Below, in pieces: positions 7,379-16,184 of a DNA stretch of 64,000 nt. A program made the translations under genes and the position numbers. The notes under the pieces are model-generated. The model saw only the letters and a list, made by a program, of their open reading frames with translations. It did no database searches and was not told the DNA's origin. The number at the start of each line of letters is the position of its first letter. Position 1 is the first letter of the stretch. The stretch is from an uncultured Candidatus Peregrinibacteria bacterium (GTDB taxonomy: Bacteria > Patescibacteriota > Gracilibacteria > Peribacterales > Peribacteraceae): assembly GCA_903854335.1 (NCBI GenBank), contig CAINVY010000003.1:58543-122542 (forward strand), read 5' to 3'.

Positions 7379-7729
7379 TCACCAAGAACGATAGGCATTC
7401 GGGTAATAGGAATTCACGAAGTTGTACCTCGGGTAGGAAGAATTCCTGAAAGAACTGTTAACGTACGAGTTATTGGGATAGGAGTAATTCACATAGTTGT
7501 AATGCGCGAAATTATTGCTCGCATCATTATACGCTGGCAGACTCCAGTACTGCTGGCGCCATGACGGATGCCAGGTCGGACGGTAGACGGTGTTGCGATA
7601 ACAATTGCAGTTGTAAGTGCTCGCAGCGTTCCCGTACCAAGGACAAGCGGATGCGACCGTCGGCGCTGCAAAGGATATCGCGGCGGCAAGACAGATGAGT
7701 GAGGAAACGGATCGCAGATGGTTCTTCAT
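7379..7729 (-). CDS. Secreted Asn/Tyr-rich repeat protein
   Basis: A 116-residue protein with a Sec signal peptide (SVSSLICLAAAISFAAPTV, cleavage likely near ASA-CP), a short Cys region (CPWYGN, YNCNCYRN) and then an Asn/Tyr/Ser repeat tract of about 45 residues built from units like NYVN-YSYPN-NSYVN-SSFRN-SSYPR-YNFVN. It is low in charge and could form a beta-rich surface or matrix layer. No family recognised and no clear -10 close to the ATG. Confidence 0.65.
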   Translation of the reverse strand: MKNHLRSVSSLICLAAAISFAAPTVASACPWYGNAASTYNCNCYRNTVYRPTWHPSWRQQYWSLPAYNDASNNFAHYNYVNYSYPNNSYVNSSFRNSSYPRYNFVNSYYPNAYRSW

Positions 7730-7831
7730 AGCGCGGGGAGAAAGATGACTAAATCGAGGTTTTGAAGTATAATGTTACTTCATAAACTCCGCAAGAGATC
7801 TTTTTGGCTTCCATGCGTCCATTCCTCTCAA

Positions 7832-9391
7832 TCACTTCGATGCTTCGGTCTTCGCCCATGCCGAGAATTTTTCGAGGGGCATCGGAAACGGAAGAGATTT
7901 CCCATCTTCAGAAATGGAACTCACTTCCGCGCTCGCGGTATCGTACGTAAATTCGAATATCCGTGCCCCAAAGAGCATTCCCAGAACTCGGACGCTGTGA
8001 TCGGAGTAGGGTGTGAGCGACGCGTCAACCGAGAACGTTCCCCCTGCCTCCGTAAGCGCTTGGGTCGTCTTTGCAATCGCATCGGACCTGGAGAACGCCC
8101 CATCGTCTACTCCGATACTGAGCGTCTGAAGCGTGAAAAGAAGCGCCTGATGATCCGGTGAAGCACTGGCTTCGAGCGGAGAAAGAAGTGAGAAGAAATC
8201 TCCCGCATACTGTGACGTGCGATCGGGATAAGCCAAATTCTGCATCAGTGCGATCATCTCCTCTGCCAAAGCCCATGCTTCCTGATCGATCGATGGCGTC
8301 TTCTCCTGGGAAAGGACATCCGCAAAAGAGGACTTCCACAGATTTCTGAGGGCTACAGGCGCGGGAAGAGATAATGTGTCGCTTTGTGGGAACGCGAAGA
8401 GACGCAGGGCCTGCGCTTCGTCCGAGACATGCGGAGGAAGCGGCAGTGCCCACTGCAAGGAACGCAGCTGAGGATGGATGGAGGCGAGAAGCCAGCAATC
8501 CTCATCATCCTGAAGAAGACGTAGCAGATCACGTTGCATCGCCTCCTTCGAAGAGGCCGTGAGAAGGACGGACGCCATCCAAGTTTTCAGAGGAGAAGCA
8601 TTGAGCAGAGAAAAAGTTGCCGGATCTGAAAGAAGTGTATGGACACCATCCGCATCGCCAGCTTCCACGAGCGAGCGAAGGTAACCGAACATCTGCTCCT
8701 CACACTGTGCCATCACCCGGGCGTGTGACTGGGAAAGAAAGACAAAGGAAAATCCTCCGCAGTCGGGTTTTGTGTCACGACTCACGGGCAAAACATCGTC
8801 GGTCGGTGCCAACGTCGCTGCCTTCACCATTTGAGAAGCGAGAAAAACGGGCACGAGAGCTTTCAACGAGCGAGCGCTTCGCCAAGGAGTTACGCCGTCT
8901 GAGAGCGCGGGGAACACTTCCTGCACACTCCCCTGCCACTGCATGCCTGCGGGAACGAGCAATCCTCCTCCCTGCGCATCACGCAAGAGCGCGGGGCCGC
9001 TAATGCCTGCGACGAGAAGCGTGTCATCTCGACGCGAGAGGTAGATCGTACCGGACAGACCTACCACCTCTCCGCTCCCCACGGAAATGCGTTCGATTCC
9101 ACGAGACGAAAGAAGAACATCGCCATCTTGAAGCTCGGCAAGATCCCCAGCCCCTATGACCGCCCCCCTATCACCTGCCTGACCCACGACTCCGAGCGGA
9201 AGAGAAAAACCCGAACCCACATCCACCGAAAGAGGGGCACTCAACGATTGGTCTTCCTGAAGAAGTGACGCTCTGAACGCTCCCGTCTTCATCGAGAGAA
9301 AGAAAACGAGAGTGAGGAACGCAGCGAGAAGGGGCAAGGCAACGAAGTGCCGGTGCGCTTTCCCCGGAGAAGGAGGATTTTCTGTGTGCAT
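7832..9391 (-). CDS. Membrane-anchored protein, FecR-like region possible
   Basis: A 519-residue protein: one transmembrane anchor at residues 17-35 (VALPLLAAFLTLVFFLSMKTG), then about 100 residues of short beta strands (LAELQDGDVLLSSRG, VVGLSGTIYLSRRDDTLLVAGISGPALL) resembling FecR/barrel-sandwich domains, and a long helical C-terminal region with Leu-rich repeats of unknown type. TATTCT lies 10 nt before the ATG together with an AGAGGA stretch, one of very few Shine-Dalgarno-like sites here. It is divergent from ruvC. Confidence 0.55.
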   Translation of the reverse strand: MHTENPPSPGKAHRHFVALPLLAAFLTLVFFLSMKTGAFRASLLQEDQSLSAPLSVDVGSGFSLPLGVVGQAGDRGAVIGAGDLAELQDGDVLLSSRGIERISVGSGEVVGLSGTIYLSRRDDTLLVAGISGPALLRDAQGGGLLVPAGMQWQGSVQEVFPALSDGVTPWRSARSLKALVPVFLASQMVKAATLAPTDDVLPVSRDTKPDCGGFSFVFLSQSHARVMAQCEEQMFGYLRSLVEAGDADGVHTLLSDPATFSLLNASPLKTWMASVLLTASSKEAMQRDLLRLLQDDEDCWLLASIHPQLRSLQWALPLPPHVSDEAQALRLFAFPQSDTLSLPAPVALRNLWKSSFADVLSQEKTPSIDQEAWALAEEMIALMQNLAYPDRTSQYAGDFFSLLSPLEASASPDHQALLFTLQTLSIGVDDGAFSRSDAIAKTTQALTEAGGTFSVDASLTPYSDHSVRVLGMLFGARIFEFTYDTASAEVSSISEDGKSLPFPMPLEKFSAWAKTEASK

Positions 9392-9476
9392 TTTTCCTCT
9401 TAGAATAGCAGAAATCACCATTTTTATCAACGCAAAGGGTTTGCCAGAAAGGGGAGGTTGGCTGACGCTTACGGCC

Positions 9477-9974
9477 ATGCGAATTCTCGGAATTGATCCA
9501 GGCCTTGCCACAATAGGATTAGGTGTTATTGATGCAACTTCTGCGCACGACATGTGCGTCCTCGAGTGGCTGACAATCACCACGACCCCCTCGTCTCTCG
9601 CGGACCGCTTGATGGTGATCCACACCGACCTCTCGGCGTACATCGAGGAAGTGCATCCCGACCTCGCCGTCGTCGAAAAGCTCTTCTTCCAAACCAACGA
9701 GAAGACGGCCCTCGACGTCGCGCACGCGCGCGGCTGCATCCTCCTGACACTCGCCGAGCACGGCATTCCCTACATCGAACCAACACCCCTCCAGCTCAAA
9801 TCCTCCATCACCGGAGACGGGAGAGCGGTGAAGAAGCAGATGCAAAATATGATCGTTTCCATGCTCAATCTGACCGAAATCCCCGAGCCCGATGATGCCG
9901 CCGACGCCCTGGCGCTCGCGGCCTACGGCGCGCTCCACGCCGCCAGAGAAGCGATGGTCATCGCGGCGACGTAA
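9477..9974 (+). CDS. ruvC: Holliday junction resolvase RuvC
   Basis: Cuts Holliday junctions after RuvAB branch migration. The 165-residue protein has the RNase H-fold catalytic acids in ILGIDPGLATIGLG (Asp-6 or -7), VVEKLFFQTNEKTA (Glu) and PEPDDAADALALA (Asp pair). Length is normal. The ATG at 9477 gives the canonical MRILGIDPG start. The end overlaps the convergent recF stop by 17 nt. ruvB is 53 kb away in this window, so there is no ruvCAB operon here. Confidence 0.95.
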   Translation: MRILGIDPGLATIGLGVIDATSAHDMCVLEWLTITTTPSSLADRLMVIHTDLSAYIEEVHPDLAVVEKLFFQTNEKTALDVAHARGCILLTLAEHGIPYIEPTPLQLKSSITGDGRAVKKQMQNMIVSMLNLTEIPEPDDAADALALAAYGALHAAREAMVIAAT

Positions 9975-11061
9975 TCCCCTCCCGCACGTCCCACACCTGG
10001 GCACCGCGAAGCGTTTTTGGAAGATGCGTCGCGGTCACGAACATCTGGTGCCCCGCGAGTGTTCCGCGGATACGTTCCTGGTGCGCATCGTCCAGCTCCG
10101 AGAAGACATCATCTAGCAGGATCACCGGCTTCTCACCCCGACGAATCTCGAGGTACGACGCCTCCATGAAAAGGAGCGAAAGCAGACACACGCGCCGCTG
10201 ACCGCGCGAGGCGAATGCAGCAAGCGGACGACCCTCCGCTTCCACATGCCAGTCATCGCGATGGGGACCGACCGTCGTCGCCTGGACAAGCACATCCCGG
10301 GAACGAAAATGGCGCAGCAACTCACGATGCTCTTCTGCGAGTGAAGCAGCATCCCGCGCCTTGCCCGTCCGATCGTACTGCAGGCGGACATCCTTCCAAT
10401 CCTTCTCGCCCAACTCCTGAAGCTGGGATGCGAGCGACAGGCCGAAGGTCTCCGTGAGCTCCAAGCGCGCGAGCGTGAGCACGCCGCCCTCCTCGGCCAC
10501 GCGATCGTCCCACGGATCCAATTCGGATTCTTTGGCGCGCAGGGAAGCGATGGTACGAAGCAACGTATTGCGCTGCTTGAGCGAGCGTTGGTACTCGCGC
10601 AAAGCTTTCTCGTACGCGGGAGACGTCTGCATCAAGATCCGATCGAGGAAGGATCGACGCTCGGCAGGTGACCCGGTGAAAAGATCAAGATCGAAAGGAA
10701 GGAAGGCAACCACGGGGAGTTTCCCGATCATGTTCTGCGACGTGAGACGGACATCATTGCGAAAATACGCGCGCTGATGCCTCGGTTGCACCTGGCTCAC
10801 CACTTCCAAACGCTCGCGCAAACTTGCGTCCGATTGCACTTCCCCCTGGATGCGGTAGAAGTCCGTGCCCCACTGCCGCAGGCACTCATCTTCGACCCCG
10901 AGAAAAGAATGCAGGAGAGACAGCACGGAAATCGCCTCAAGAAGATTCGTTTTTCCGCTGCCGTTCTCTCCGATGAAGAGGTGAAGATCCGACGCGCCTA
11001 GATCAAGATCGAGTGAGGCGTACGTTCGATACTGCGAGAGCTGAAGTCGGAGAAGACGCAC
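9958..11061 (-). CDS. recF: DNA replication and repair protein RecF
   Basis: An SMC-like ATPase that loads RecA at gaps with RecO and RecR. In 367 residues it shows the Walker A GENGSGKTN, the region FLPFDLDLFTGSPAERRSFLD typical of RecF, and near the C-terminus the signature FASRGQRRV and Walker B VILLDDVFSELD. It starts with GTG at 11061 (MRLLRLQLSQYRTY) and lies 24 nt after the NUDIX gene, probably in its operon. A pyrimidine-rich stretch, not a Shine-Dalgarno, precedes the start. Confidence 0.95.
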   Translation of the reverse strand: MRLLRLQLSQYRTYASLDLDLGASDLHLFIGENGSGKTNLLEAISVLSLLHSFLGVEDECLRQWGTDFYRIQGEVQSDASLRERLEVVSQVQPRHQRAYFRNDVRLTSQNMIGKLPVVAFLPFDLDLFTGSPAERRSFLDRILMQTSPAYEKALREYQRSLKQRNTLLRTIASLRAKESELDPWDDRVAEEGGVLTLARLELTETFGLSLASQLQELGEKDWKDVRLQYDRTGKARDAASLAEEHRELLRHFRSRDVLVQATTVGPHRDDWHVEAEGRPLAAFASRGQRRVCLLSLLFMEASYLEIRRGEKPVILLDDVFSELDDAHQERIRGTLAGHQMFVTATHLPKTLRGAQVWDVREGITSPR

Positions 11062-11085
11062 GGAGAGACGGGAAGTGAAGGACCC

Positions 11086-11562
11086 TTAGGTGGGAATTTT
11101 TTCGGCAAGGGGTACGGCCTCTGCGTAGAGAGCCGCAACAAGATCCGCATACTCCTTGCGTCGAACGTAGGTGGGGAACTCTCCAAGATGCACCCAGACG
11201 AACGCATCGATTTCGTTCTCATCGACGCGGACCTCCGCGTCTTTTCCTGCGAGTGCAAAAATGAAGGCAATTTTTTGGCCGCAGACATTGTCGGGGCGAA
11301 AACGTCGGAAGGAAGGCGGAAAATCGTACGTGTACATCCGCTGACTCGTGCCGATCACCGTGCAATCTCCAATCCCCGCCTCCTCCTTGAGCTCACGCAT
11401 CGCCGCTTGCTCGATGGTCTCCCCCTGCTCCACGCCTCCCTGCGGAAGCTGCCACGCATCGCTTCGCCGCGGCTTGTGTAAAAGAAGAAATTGGAAAGAC
11501 GCTGCGTCATTCAATCTCCGCAGAACCATCACAGAAGCCGCAGAACGATAGACATCAGGCAC
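11086..11562 (-). CDS. NUDIX hydrolase, RppH/diadenosine-type
   Basis: A 158-residue protein with the complete Nudix box GGVEQGETIEQAAMREL followed by KEEAG, preceded by DAWQLPQ, the arrangement of RppH-type RNA 5'-pyrophosphohydrolases and Ap4A hydrolases. It may therefore remove pyrophosphate from mRNA 5' ends or hydrolyse dinucleoside polyphosphates. Start is placed at GTG 11562 because a TATAGT -10 (complement of 11569-11574) lies 6 nt before it. recF follows after 24 nt. Confidence 0.8.
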   Translation of the reverse strand: MPDVYRSAASVMVLRRLNDAASFQFLLLHKPRRSDAWQLPQGGVEQGETIEQAAMRELKEEAGIGDCTVIGTSQRMYTYDFPPSFRRFRPDNVCGQKIAFIFALAGKDAEVRVDENEIDAFVWVHLGEFPTYVRRKEYADLVAALYAEAVPLAEKIPT

Positions 11563-11669
11563 GGGGATACTATAGAGCGGTGGAAAGGAGAAGAAAAATG
11601 TCGGAAAAGGATTCCAAAGACCATCAAAATTATCCTCTGAATCTCCGACACACGGACTCCTCGTAATTC

Positions 11670-11858
11670 TTACTTCGAATGCCTCTCCTCCTTCAACTTC
11701 ATCGGCATGCGCTTGCGACACTTCGAGCAGAACTTCTGCACTTTGAAATCCTTCCAACCCACCCCCTTGCTGTTCTGCTTATGCAGACGAACGGTTCCGA
11801 CGCGGTTGCCCGACTCAGGACAGAACATGCCGAAGACTGTGCGCTTACCGCGTGGCAT
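11670..11858 (-). CDS. rpmG: Ribosomal protein bL33-like
   Basis: A 62-residue basic protein. Its C-terminal half FKVQKFCSKCRKRMPMKLKEE follows the L33 pattern (KKYCPxCRKHTxHKE), and the N-terminal half (FGMFCPESGNRVGTVRLHKQN) has a second Cys and the basic strand. Zinc-binding by FC plus CSKC is possible. TAAAGT lies 11 nt before the ATG. A different small zinc-ribbon protein cannot be excluded. Confidence 0.65.
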   Translation of the reverse strand: MPRGKRTVFGMFCPESGNRVGTVRLHKQNSKGVGWKDFKVQKFCSKCRKRMPMKLKEERHSK

Positions 11859-11917
11859 AAAGCTCGCGTACTTTACTTATCAATCCTGGGGAATGCAAGT
11901 GGCTCTGGGGGACGAAT

Positions 11918-12847
11918 CTATGCGTTCGCTCCCGCAGACTGGATGAATGAGAAGACGCCGTTGGCCGCCACCGCCCCCTCCCCCGCCGCCGTCACAAACT
12001 GCGCGAAGTGATTGGAAGCGCTCGTCGCATCGCCCGCGCCGAAAACGCCCGCAACAGACGTCGCCATGCCGTCATCAACTTTCAAGAAACCGCGCTCATC
12101 GAGCGCACATCCGATCTGCACACCGAGATCCACGGAAGGATCCGAACCGATTTCGATGAAGACGCCATCAACGGCAAGTTGGTCTGACCCCTCGAAGGGC
12201 TTGTCGATTCGTATCCCGGTCACCTTGGCATCGCCGAGGATCTCGACGAGATTGCGCTCGAGGACGAACATGACGTTCTTCATGCTCTTCAGGCGCTCCT
12301 CCCAGTAGGGTTCGGCACGAAATGCGCTGCGTCGATGGACCAGGTAGACCTTCGCCGCCACCTGCGCCGCAATCGCCGCGCCCTCCACGGCGCTGTCTCC
12401 TCCGCCGATCACCGCGACCGTCTTGCCGCGGTAGAAGAACGCATCGCAAGTGGCGCAGTACGTCACACCCTTGCCGGAGAACTCCGTCTCGCCCTTCACA
12501 CCGAGGTGCCGCTTTTGCGATCCCGTCGCGAGGATGAGCGTCTTACCCTCGGCGGTCTCGCCACTCTGGAACGTCAGTCGAAATCCGCCCGCGATCTTCT
12601 CCACCTTCTCCACCCGCGCCACTTTCTGCGTCACTTCCTCAAAGCTCTGCGCGTGCTTCTTGAAGTTCTCCATGAGATCGGGACCTTTGATCTCAATCGT
12701 TCCCGGCCAATTACCCACTTCCGCCGCCGTCAAACCCATGCCTCCATCCTCCAATCCGACAATGAGCGTCTTGAGCTTGTAGCGCGCCGCGTAAATCGCC
12801 GACGTGTAGCCAGCCGCACCCATCCCGATGATCAAGACGTCGAACAC
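11918..12847 (-). CDS. trxB: Thioredoxin-disulfide reductase
   Basis: An FAD- and NADPH-dependent reductase for thioredoxin. In 309 residues it has the N-terminal GMGAAGYTSAIYAARYKL FAD-binding loop (GxGxxG), the redox pair in YCATCDAFFY, the NADPH-binding VIGGGDSAVEGA and the C-terminal FGAGDATS motif for FAD. Start is GTG 12847, 6 nt after TAAGAT (complement of 12854-12859), giving the family start FDVLIIGMGAAG. Monocistronic. Confidence 0.95.
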   Translation of the reverse strand: MFDVLIIGMGAAGYTSAIYAARYKLKTLIVGLEDGGMGLTAAEVGNWPGTIEIKGPDLMENFKKHAQSFEEVTQKVARVEKVEKIAGGFRLTFQSGETAEGKTLILATGSQKRHLGVKGETEFSGKGVTYCATCDAFFYRGKTVAVIGGGDSAVEGAAIAAQVAAKVYLVHRRSAFRAEPYWEERLKSMKNVMFVLERNLVEILGDAKVTGIRIDKPFEGSDQLAVDGVFIEIGSDPSVDLGVQIGCALDERGFLKVDDGMATSVAGVFGAGDATSASNHFAQFVTAAGEGAVAANGVFSFIQSAGANA

Positions 12848-12919
12848 GAAGGAATCTTAATGGAATGAGCGACGAACCGCAAAGATCCCGCAGAGCTTCT
12901 TGTGTGGCAGAGATTTAAC

Positions 12920-13318
12920 TCACTTTTTCGAAAGATACATCATTTCGACGTTATCAAATACCACCTGTGCGGTTACCTGTCGAAAACGTTCTTGCATTTC
13001 ACTCACGATCCTCAGCAACGAATCACGCCACTCTTTCTCGTCCGTACATTTCTCTGGATTACGAACGCCCTGGATGATTCCTACATGTTCTCCTCCCTCC
13101 GGGCATCCGCGATCACATTCGTACGCAACAAACCCAGACGTCACTACAGCTGAAACATAGACTCCTGTTTCGCGACCGACCTGTTCCATGATTTCCTGCC
13201 AAGCCTTCGAAACGGTTGTGACGACGTCGCCCCGAGCCCCTTCATTCGCATGACCGTATCCTGGAGTAACACCAATGGTCATCTTAAATCGTTCTGTCAG
13301 GTGTGTTGCTATTCGCAT
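12920..13318 (-). CDS. Hypothetical protein
   Basis: A 132-residue soluble protein without recognised family. It has a Gly-rich region (VTPGYGHANEGARGDVV), a central strand region with two Cys (VAYECDRGCPEGGEH), and two C-terminal helices (EWRDSLLRIVSEMQERFRQ). The ATG at 13318 is 8 nt after a TAGACT box on the minus strand. It lies between trxB and tRNA-Leu. Confidence 0.55.
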   Translation of the reverse strand: MRIATHLTERFKMTIGVTPGYGHANEGARGDVVTTVSKAWQEIMEQVGRETGVYVSAVVTSGFVAYECDRGCPEGGEHVGIIQGVRNPEKCTDEKEWRDSLLRIVSEMQERFRQVTAQVVFDNVEMMYLSKK

Positions 13319-13355
13319 AGCATCTCAGTCTATATTCACGGAATGTTGCTGTCTA

Positions 13356-13441
13356 TGGTGCCGGAGGAGGGAATCGAACCCTCAATGCCTTTCGGCACAC
13401 GATTTTGAGTCGTGCGCGTCTACCAATTCCGCCACTCCGGC
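13356..13441 (-). tRNA. tRNA-Leu (anticodon CAA)
   Basis: An 86-nt class II tRNA with acceptor GCCGGAG/CTCCGGC, anticodon stem CACGA/TCGTG around CTCAAAA (anticodon CAA), a long variable arm (TGCCGAAAGGCA), T-loop TTCGATT, and an encoded CCA. Confidence 0.97.
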
Positions 13442-13505
13442 ACAAAAGCATAATAATCCTCGACACTGAAAACGGGAAGGAACTTCCTGTATGCTGGACT
13501 CTCAC

Positions 13506-14852
13506 ATGAAGCAATACGCCTCCTTCATTTTCGACTCGTGCAACTTCTCCCCGGAAACGGGGAAGATCTTCCTGAACTATTCGCTTGATGGCGAGATCCG
13601 CTTCACGGAGACGCTGACGCTCCCCCATCCTCCTCCCACGTTCGACCCCTCTTCGCCATCGTTTCACGCCGCGCTTCGCGCCTTGCACCTGTGCGGCGGG
13701 GTCAGTTACTACAAGACGTGCCTGCCAAAACAGATCGAAGTCCGCACGGAAGGACTGACACGAGAGCAGGCGGATTTCTGGAACGCCGTCTACGAGAACG
13801 GGCTCGGGGAATTCTTCTACAGGAATGACATCGACTTCCGTGGCTTGCTCCAATTCCCCTCCGTCGACTCCCCTCCTCCTACTATCGAATCGACAATCGT
13901 GAAACCAAAAAGCGGAAGAGTGCTGATCCCGCTCGGGGGAGGCAAAGATTCCATCGTCACCGCCGAACTCCTGCGCAAGTCGGGCCACGACGTCACGCTG
14001 CTGCGCATGGGCGCCCACCCGATGATCGACGCCGAGGTGAAGGCGCTGGGACTCCCCGTCCTCACTGTCGAACGTCACCTCTCTCCGATCCTCTTCCGCC
14101 TGAACGCCGAAGGCGCGCTCAACGGTCACGTTCCCGTGTCAGCCTACCTCTCCTTCCTCGCCGTGGTGATCGCAGAAGTGTATGGATTCGATACCGTCGT
14201 GATGAGCAATGAACGAAGCGCGAACGAAGGGAATGTCGAGTATCTCGGCAAAAAGATCAATCACCAATGGAGCAAGAGTCTGGAAGCGGAACGGATGATG
14301 CAGGAATACATCCGCGTCGGGATCGATCCTCTTCTTCAGTATTTCAGCCTCCTGCGCCCGCTCTCGGAGGTGGCCATCGCCAAGATCTTCGCGGAGTTTC
14401 CGCAATACTTCGGATGCGTCACGAGCTGCAACGCAAACTGGAAGATTCTCTCGAAGCCCCAAAGCGATGCGAGACCGCGCTGGTGCGGCCACTGTCCAAA
14501 GTGTGCGTTCGTATTTGCGTGTCTCGCCGCCTTCCTCCCGAAGAACGCGATCCTCGAGATGTTCGGTGCCGACCTCTTTTCCTCGAGTGATCTCCTCCCG
14601 CTCTTTCGCGAGCTTCTGGGAGTTGAGAACTTCAAACCCTTCGAATGTGTGGGAACAGCGGACGAAACCAAGGCGGCCTTCCTCCTCATTCATGATCGCG
14701 GAGAATTCACCGACACTCCTGCGATGAAAATGTTCCTTTCGGACATTCTCCCCGCCATCAAAAACCCGAAGAAGTTGATCGAAGATGCACGGAAACCATC
14801 GAACGACCACTGTATCCCGGTTCAATTTCAGAAACTTCTCACTGACCACTGA
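13506..14852 (+). CDS. murL: UDP-MurNAc-L-Ala-L-Glu epimerase (MurL-type)
   Basis: A 448-residue protein with a PP-loop-like nucleotide site (VLIPLGGGKDSIVTAELLRKSG), VVMSNERSANEG, a conserved Cys loop (FGCVTSCNANWKIL) and a C-terminal zinc-knuckle-like WCGHCPKCAFVFACL. This architecture matches the Xanthomonas MurL family, which epimerises the L-Glu of UDP-MurNAc-L-Ala-L-Glu to D-Glu using ATP. The assignment is supported by murD lying 19 nt downstream, as in the MurD2-MurL pathway. Start at ATG 13506, 10 nt after TATGCT. Heptanucleotide repeats run through the stop codon. Confidence 0.7.
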   Translation: MKQYASFIFDSCNFSPETGKIFLNYSLDGEIRFTETLTLPHPPPTFDPSSPSFHAALRALHLCGGVSYYKTCLPKQIEVRTEGLTREQADFWNAVYENGLGEFFYRNDIDFRGLLQFPSVDSPPPTIESTIVKPKSGRVLIPLGGGKDSIVTAELLRKSGHDVTLLRMGAHPMIDAEVKALGLPVLTVERHLSPILFRLNAEGALNGHVPVSAYLSFLAVVIAEVYGFDTVVMSNERSANEGNVEYLGKKINHQWSKSLEAERMMQEYIRVGIDPLLQYFSLLRPLSEVAIAKIFAEFPQYFGCVTSCNANWKILSKPQSDARPRWCGHCPKCAFVFACLAAFLPKNAILEMFGADLFSSSDLLPLFRELLGVENFKPFECVGTADETKAAFLLIHDRGEFTDTPAMKMFLSDILPAIKNPKKLIEDARKPSNDHCIPVQFQKLLTDH

Positions 14853-14860
14853 TCACTTCT
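14840..14860 (+). repeat. Heptanucleotide tandem repeat (CACTNNN)x3
   Basis: Three consecutive 7-nt units CACTGAC, CACTGAT, CACTTCT followed by another CAC cover the last murL codons, the murL stop and the gap before murD. A longer array of the same family lies inside murD at 16054-16088. Confidence 0.7.
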
Positions 14861-14871
14861 CACCCGCCTCC

Positions 14872-16179
14872 ATGCATATTCGCGATCTCGCCGGCAAACG
14901 CATCTGTGTTCTCGGATACGGGAAGGAGGGTCGGGCGACCGTAAAGGCCCTCGAACACTTCGCTCCCGGCTGCAACATCACGATCTCTGATCAGAATCCG
15001 TCCGCCATCGATCAGAATGTAACGCACGCGCATCAGGTCGGATCCGACTGGCTGAAAGATCTTGAGACATTCGATGTCTTGATCAAATCACCGGGCATCA
15101 AACCGATTCCTGAAATCGAAAAACATCGAGACCGTATCACCTCCGCCACGCAGATCTTCCTCGACTCCGTTGCGGGAACAGGTGCGCTCACGATCGGCGT
15201 CACGGGTTCGAAGGGCAAGAGCACGACCGCTTCACTTATCTACGCGATTCTCGCAGCCGATGGCCGCAAGGTCTTCCTCATCGGCAATATCGGCTTCCCC
15301 GCGCTTGAGAAACTTGCGGATGCTTCCAAAGAAACAATCTTCGTGATGGAGATGAGCAGTTTTCAACTCCTAAGTACCGCGCGCAGTCCGCACATCGCCG
15401 TCATCACGAGCTTCTTCCACGAACATATCGATTACCACGGCAGCACCGATGCGTATCTCGAAGCGAAAGGAAACATCGTGCGCTTCCAGACGGATCAAGA
15501 CATTGTCGTCTATAACGCCCTGAGCGACGGAGCCAAGGAGCTCGCCCTCAAGAGCCAGGGGAAGAAGATCTCCTTCCAGCCGAGCGATGCTCCTCTCCCC
15601 ATCGAGAAGACCAATCTCCTGGGTGCCCACAACCTCGGCAACATCGCCGCCGCGTTCAAGATTGCAGAAATTCTCCGCGTCCCGAAGGAAACATGCCTGA
15701 AAGTCTTTGAGGAATTCCACGGACTTCCCCATCGTCTGCAGTCGCTCGGTGTGATCGACGGCATCGAATGGATCAATGATTCGATTTCCACGAACCCCAA
15801 CGCCGCCATCGCCGCACTCGACGCGCTGGGCGACCAAGTGGCCGTCATGATGCTCGGAGGTTATGACCGCGGCACGTCCTTCGCAGCGCTCGGAGAGCGT
15901 GTCGCCGCCTCCCACGTGCGCACCGTCATTCTTCTCGGACAGACCGGAAAGCGCATTCGCGAAGCCATCGAAAAGGCCGGATCAACAGTACAATTCCTCG
16001 AGGCAACATCGATGGAAGAGGCCGTGAAGTTCGCAAAGGAGAATGTAAAGAATCACTGTTCACTTCCCACTGTGCACTGTCCACTCGTCTTACTCTCCCC
16101 TGCCTCTCCCAGCTACGACATGTTCAAGAATTTCGAGGAACGCGGAAAGAAATTCTTAGACGCGATCAAGCACTCCTGA
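14872..16179 (+). CDS. murD: UDP-N-acetylmuramoylalanine--glutamate ligase (MurD, probably MurD2-type)
   Basis: Adds glutamate to UDP-MurNAc-L-Ala in peptidoglycan synthesis. The 435-residue protein has the N-terminal ICVLGYGKEGRATVKAL loop, the Mur ATP loop IGVTGSKGKSTTASL, EMSSFQL, the FHEHIDYHGS metal site, HNLGNIAAAFKIAE, the GLPHRLQSLG arginine region and the C-terminal LLSPASPSYDMFKNFEERG. Adjacent murL implies that this ligase uses L-Glu. A heptanucleotide array is inserted in frame in the C-terminal domain (residues about 395-406). No Shine-Dalgarno. Confidence 0.92.
   Translation: MHIRDLAGKRICVLGYGKEGRATVKALEHFAPGCNITISDQNPSAIDQNVTHAHQVGSDWLKDLETFDVLIKSPGIKPIPEIEKHRDRITSATQIFLDSVAGTGALTIGVTGSKGKSTTASLIYAILAADGRKVFLIGNIGFPALEKLADASKETIFVMEMSSFQLLSTARSPHIAVITSFFHEHIDYHGSTDAYLEAKGNIVRFQTDQDIVVYNALSDGAKELALKSQGKKISFQPSDAPLPIEKTNLLGAHNLGNIAAAFKIAEILRVPKETCLKVFEEFHGLPHRLQSLGVIDGIEWINDSISTNPNAAIAALDALGDQVAVMMLGGYDRGTSFAALGERVAASHVRTVILLGQTGKRIREAIEKAGSTVQFLEATSMEEAVKFAKENVKNHCSLPTVHCPLVLLSPASPSYDMFKNFEERGKKFLDAIKHS
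16054..16088 (+). repeat. In-frame heptanucleotide repeat array (CACTNNN)x5 in murD
   Basis: Five consecutive 7-nt units: CACTGTT, CACTTCC, CACTGTG, CACTGTC, CACTCGT. They encode the stretch HCSLPTVHCPLV between a surface helix and the conserved LLSPASPS motif, so the insertion is tolerated at a loop of the third MurD domain. Confidence 0.75.
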
Positions 16180-16184
16180 GACGA

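Noticed and set aside
13353..14129. Minus-strand frame of 258 codons overlapping tRNA-Leu and murL
   Set aside because: It runs through a tRNA gene and opposite murL; no domain.
16054..16088. CRISPR-like array
   Set aside because: The units are 7 nt without spacers and lie inside murD; they are short tandem repeats.
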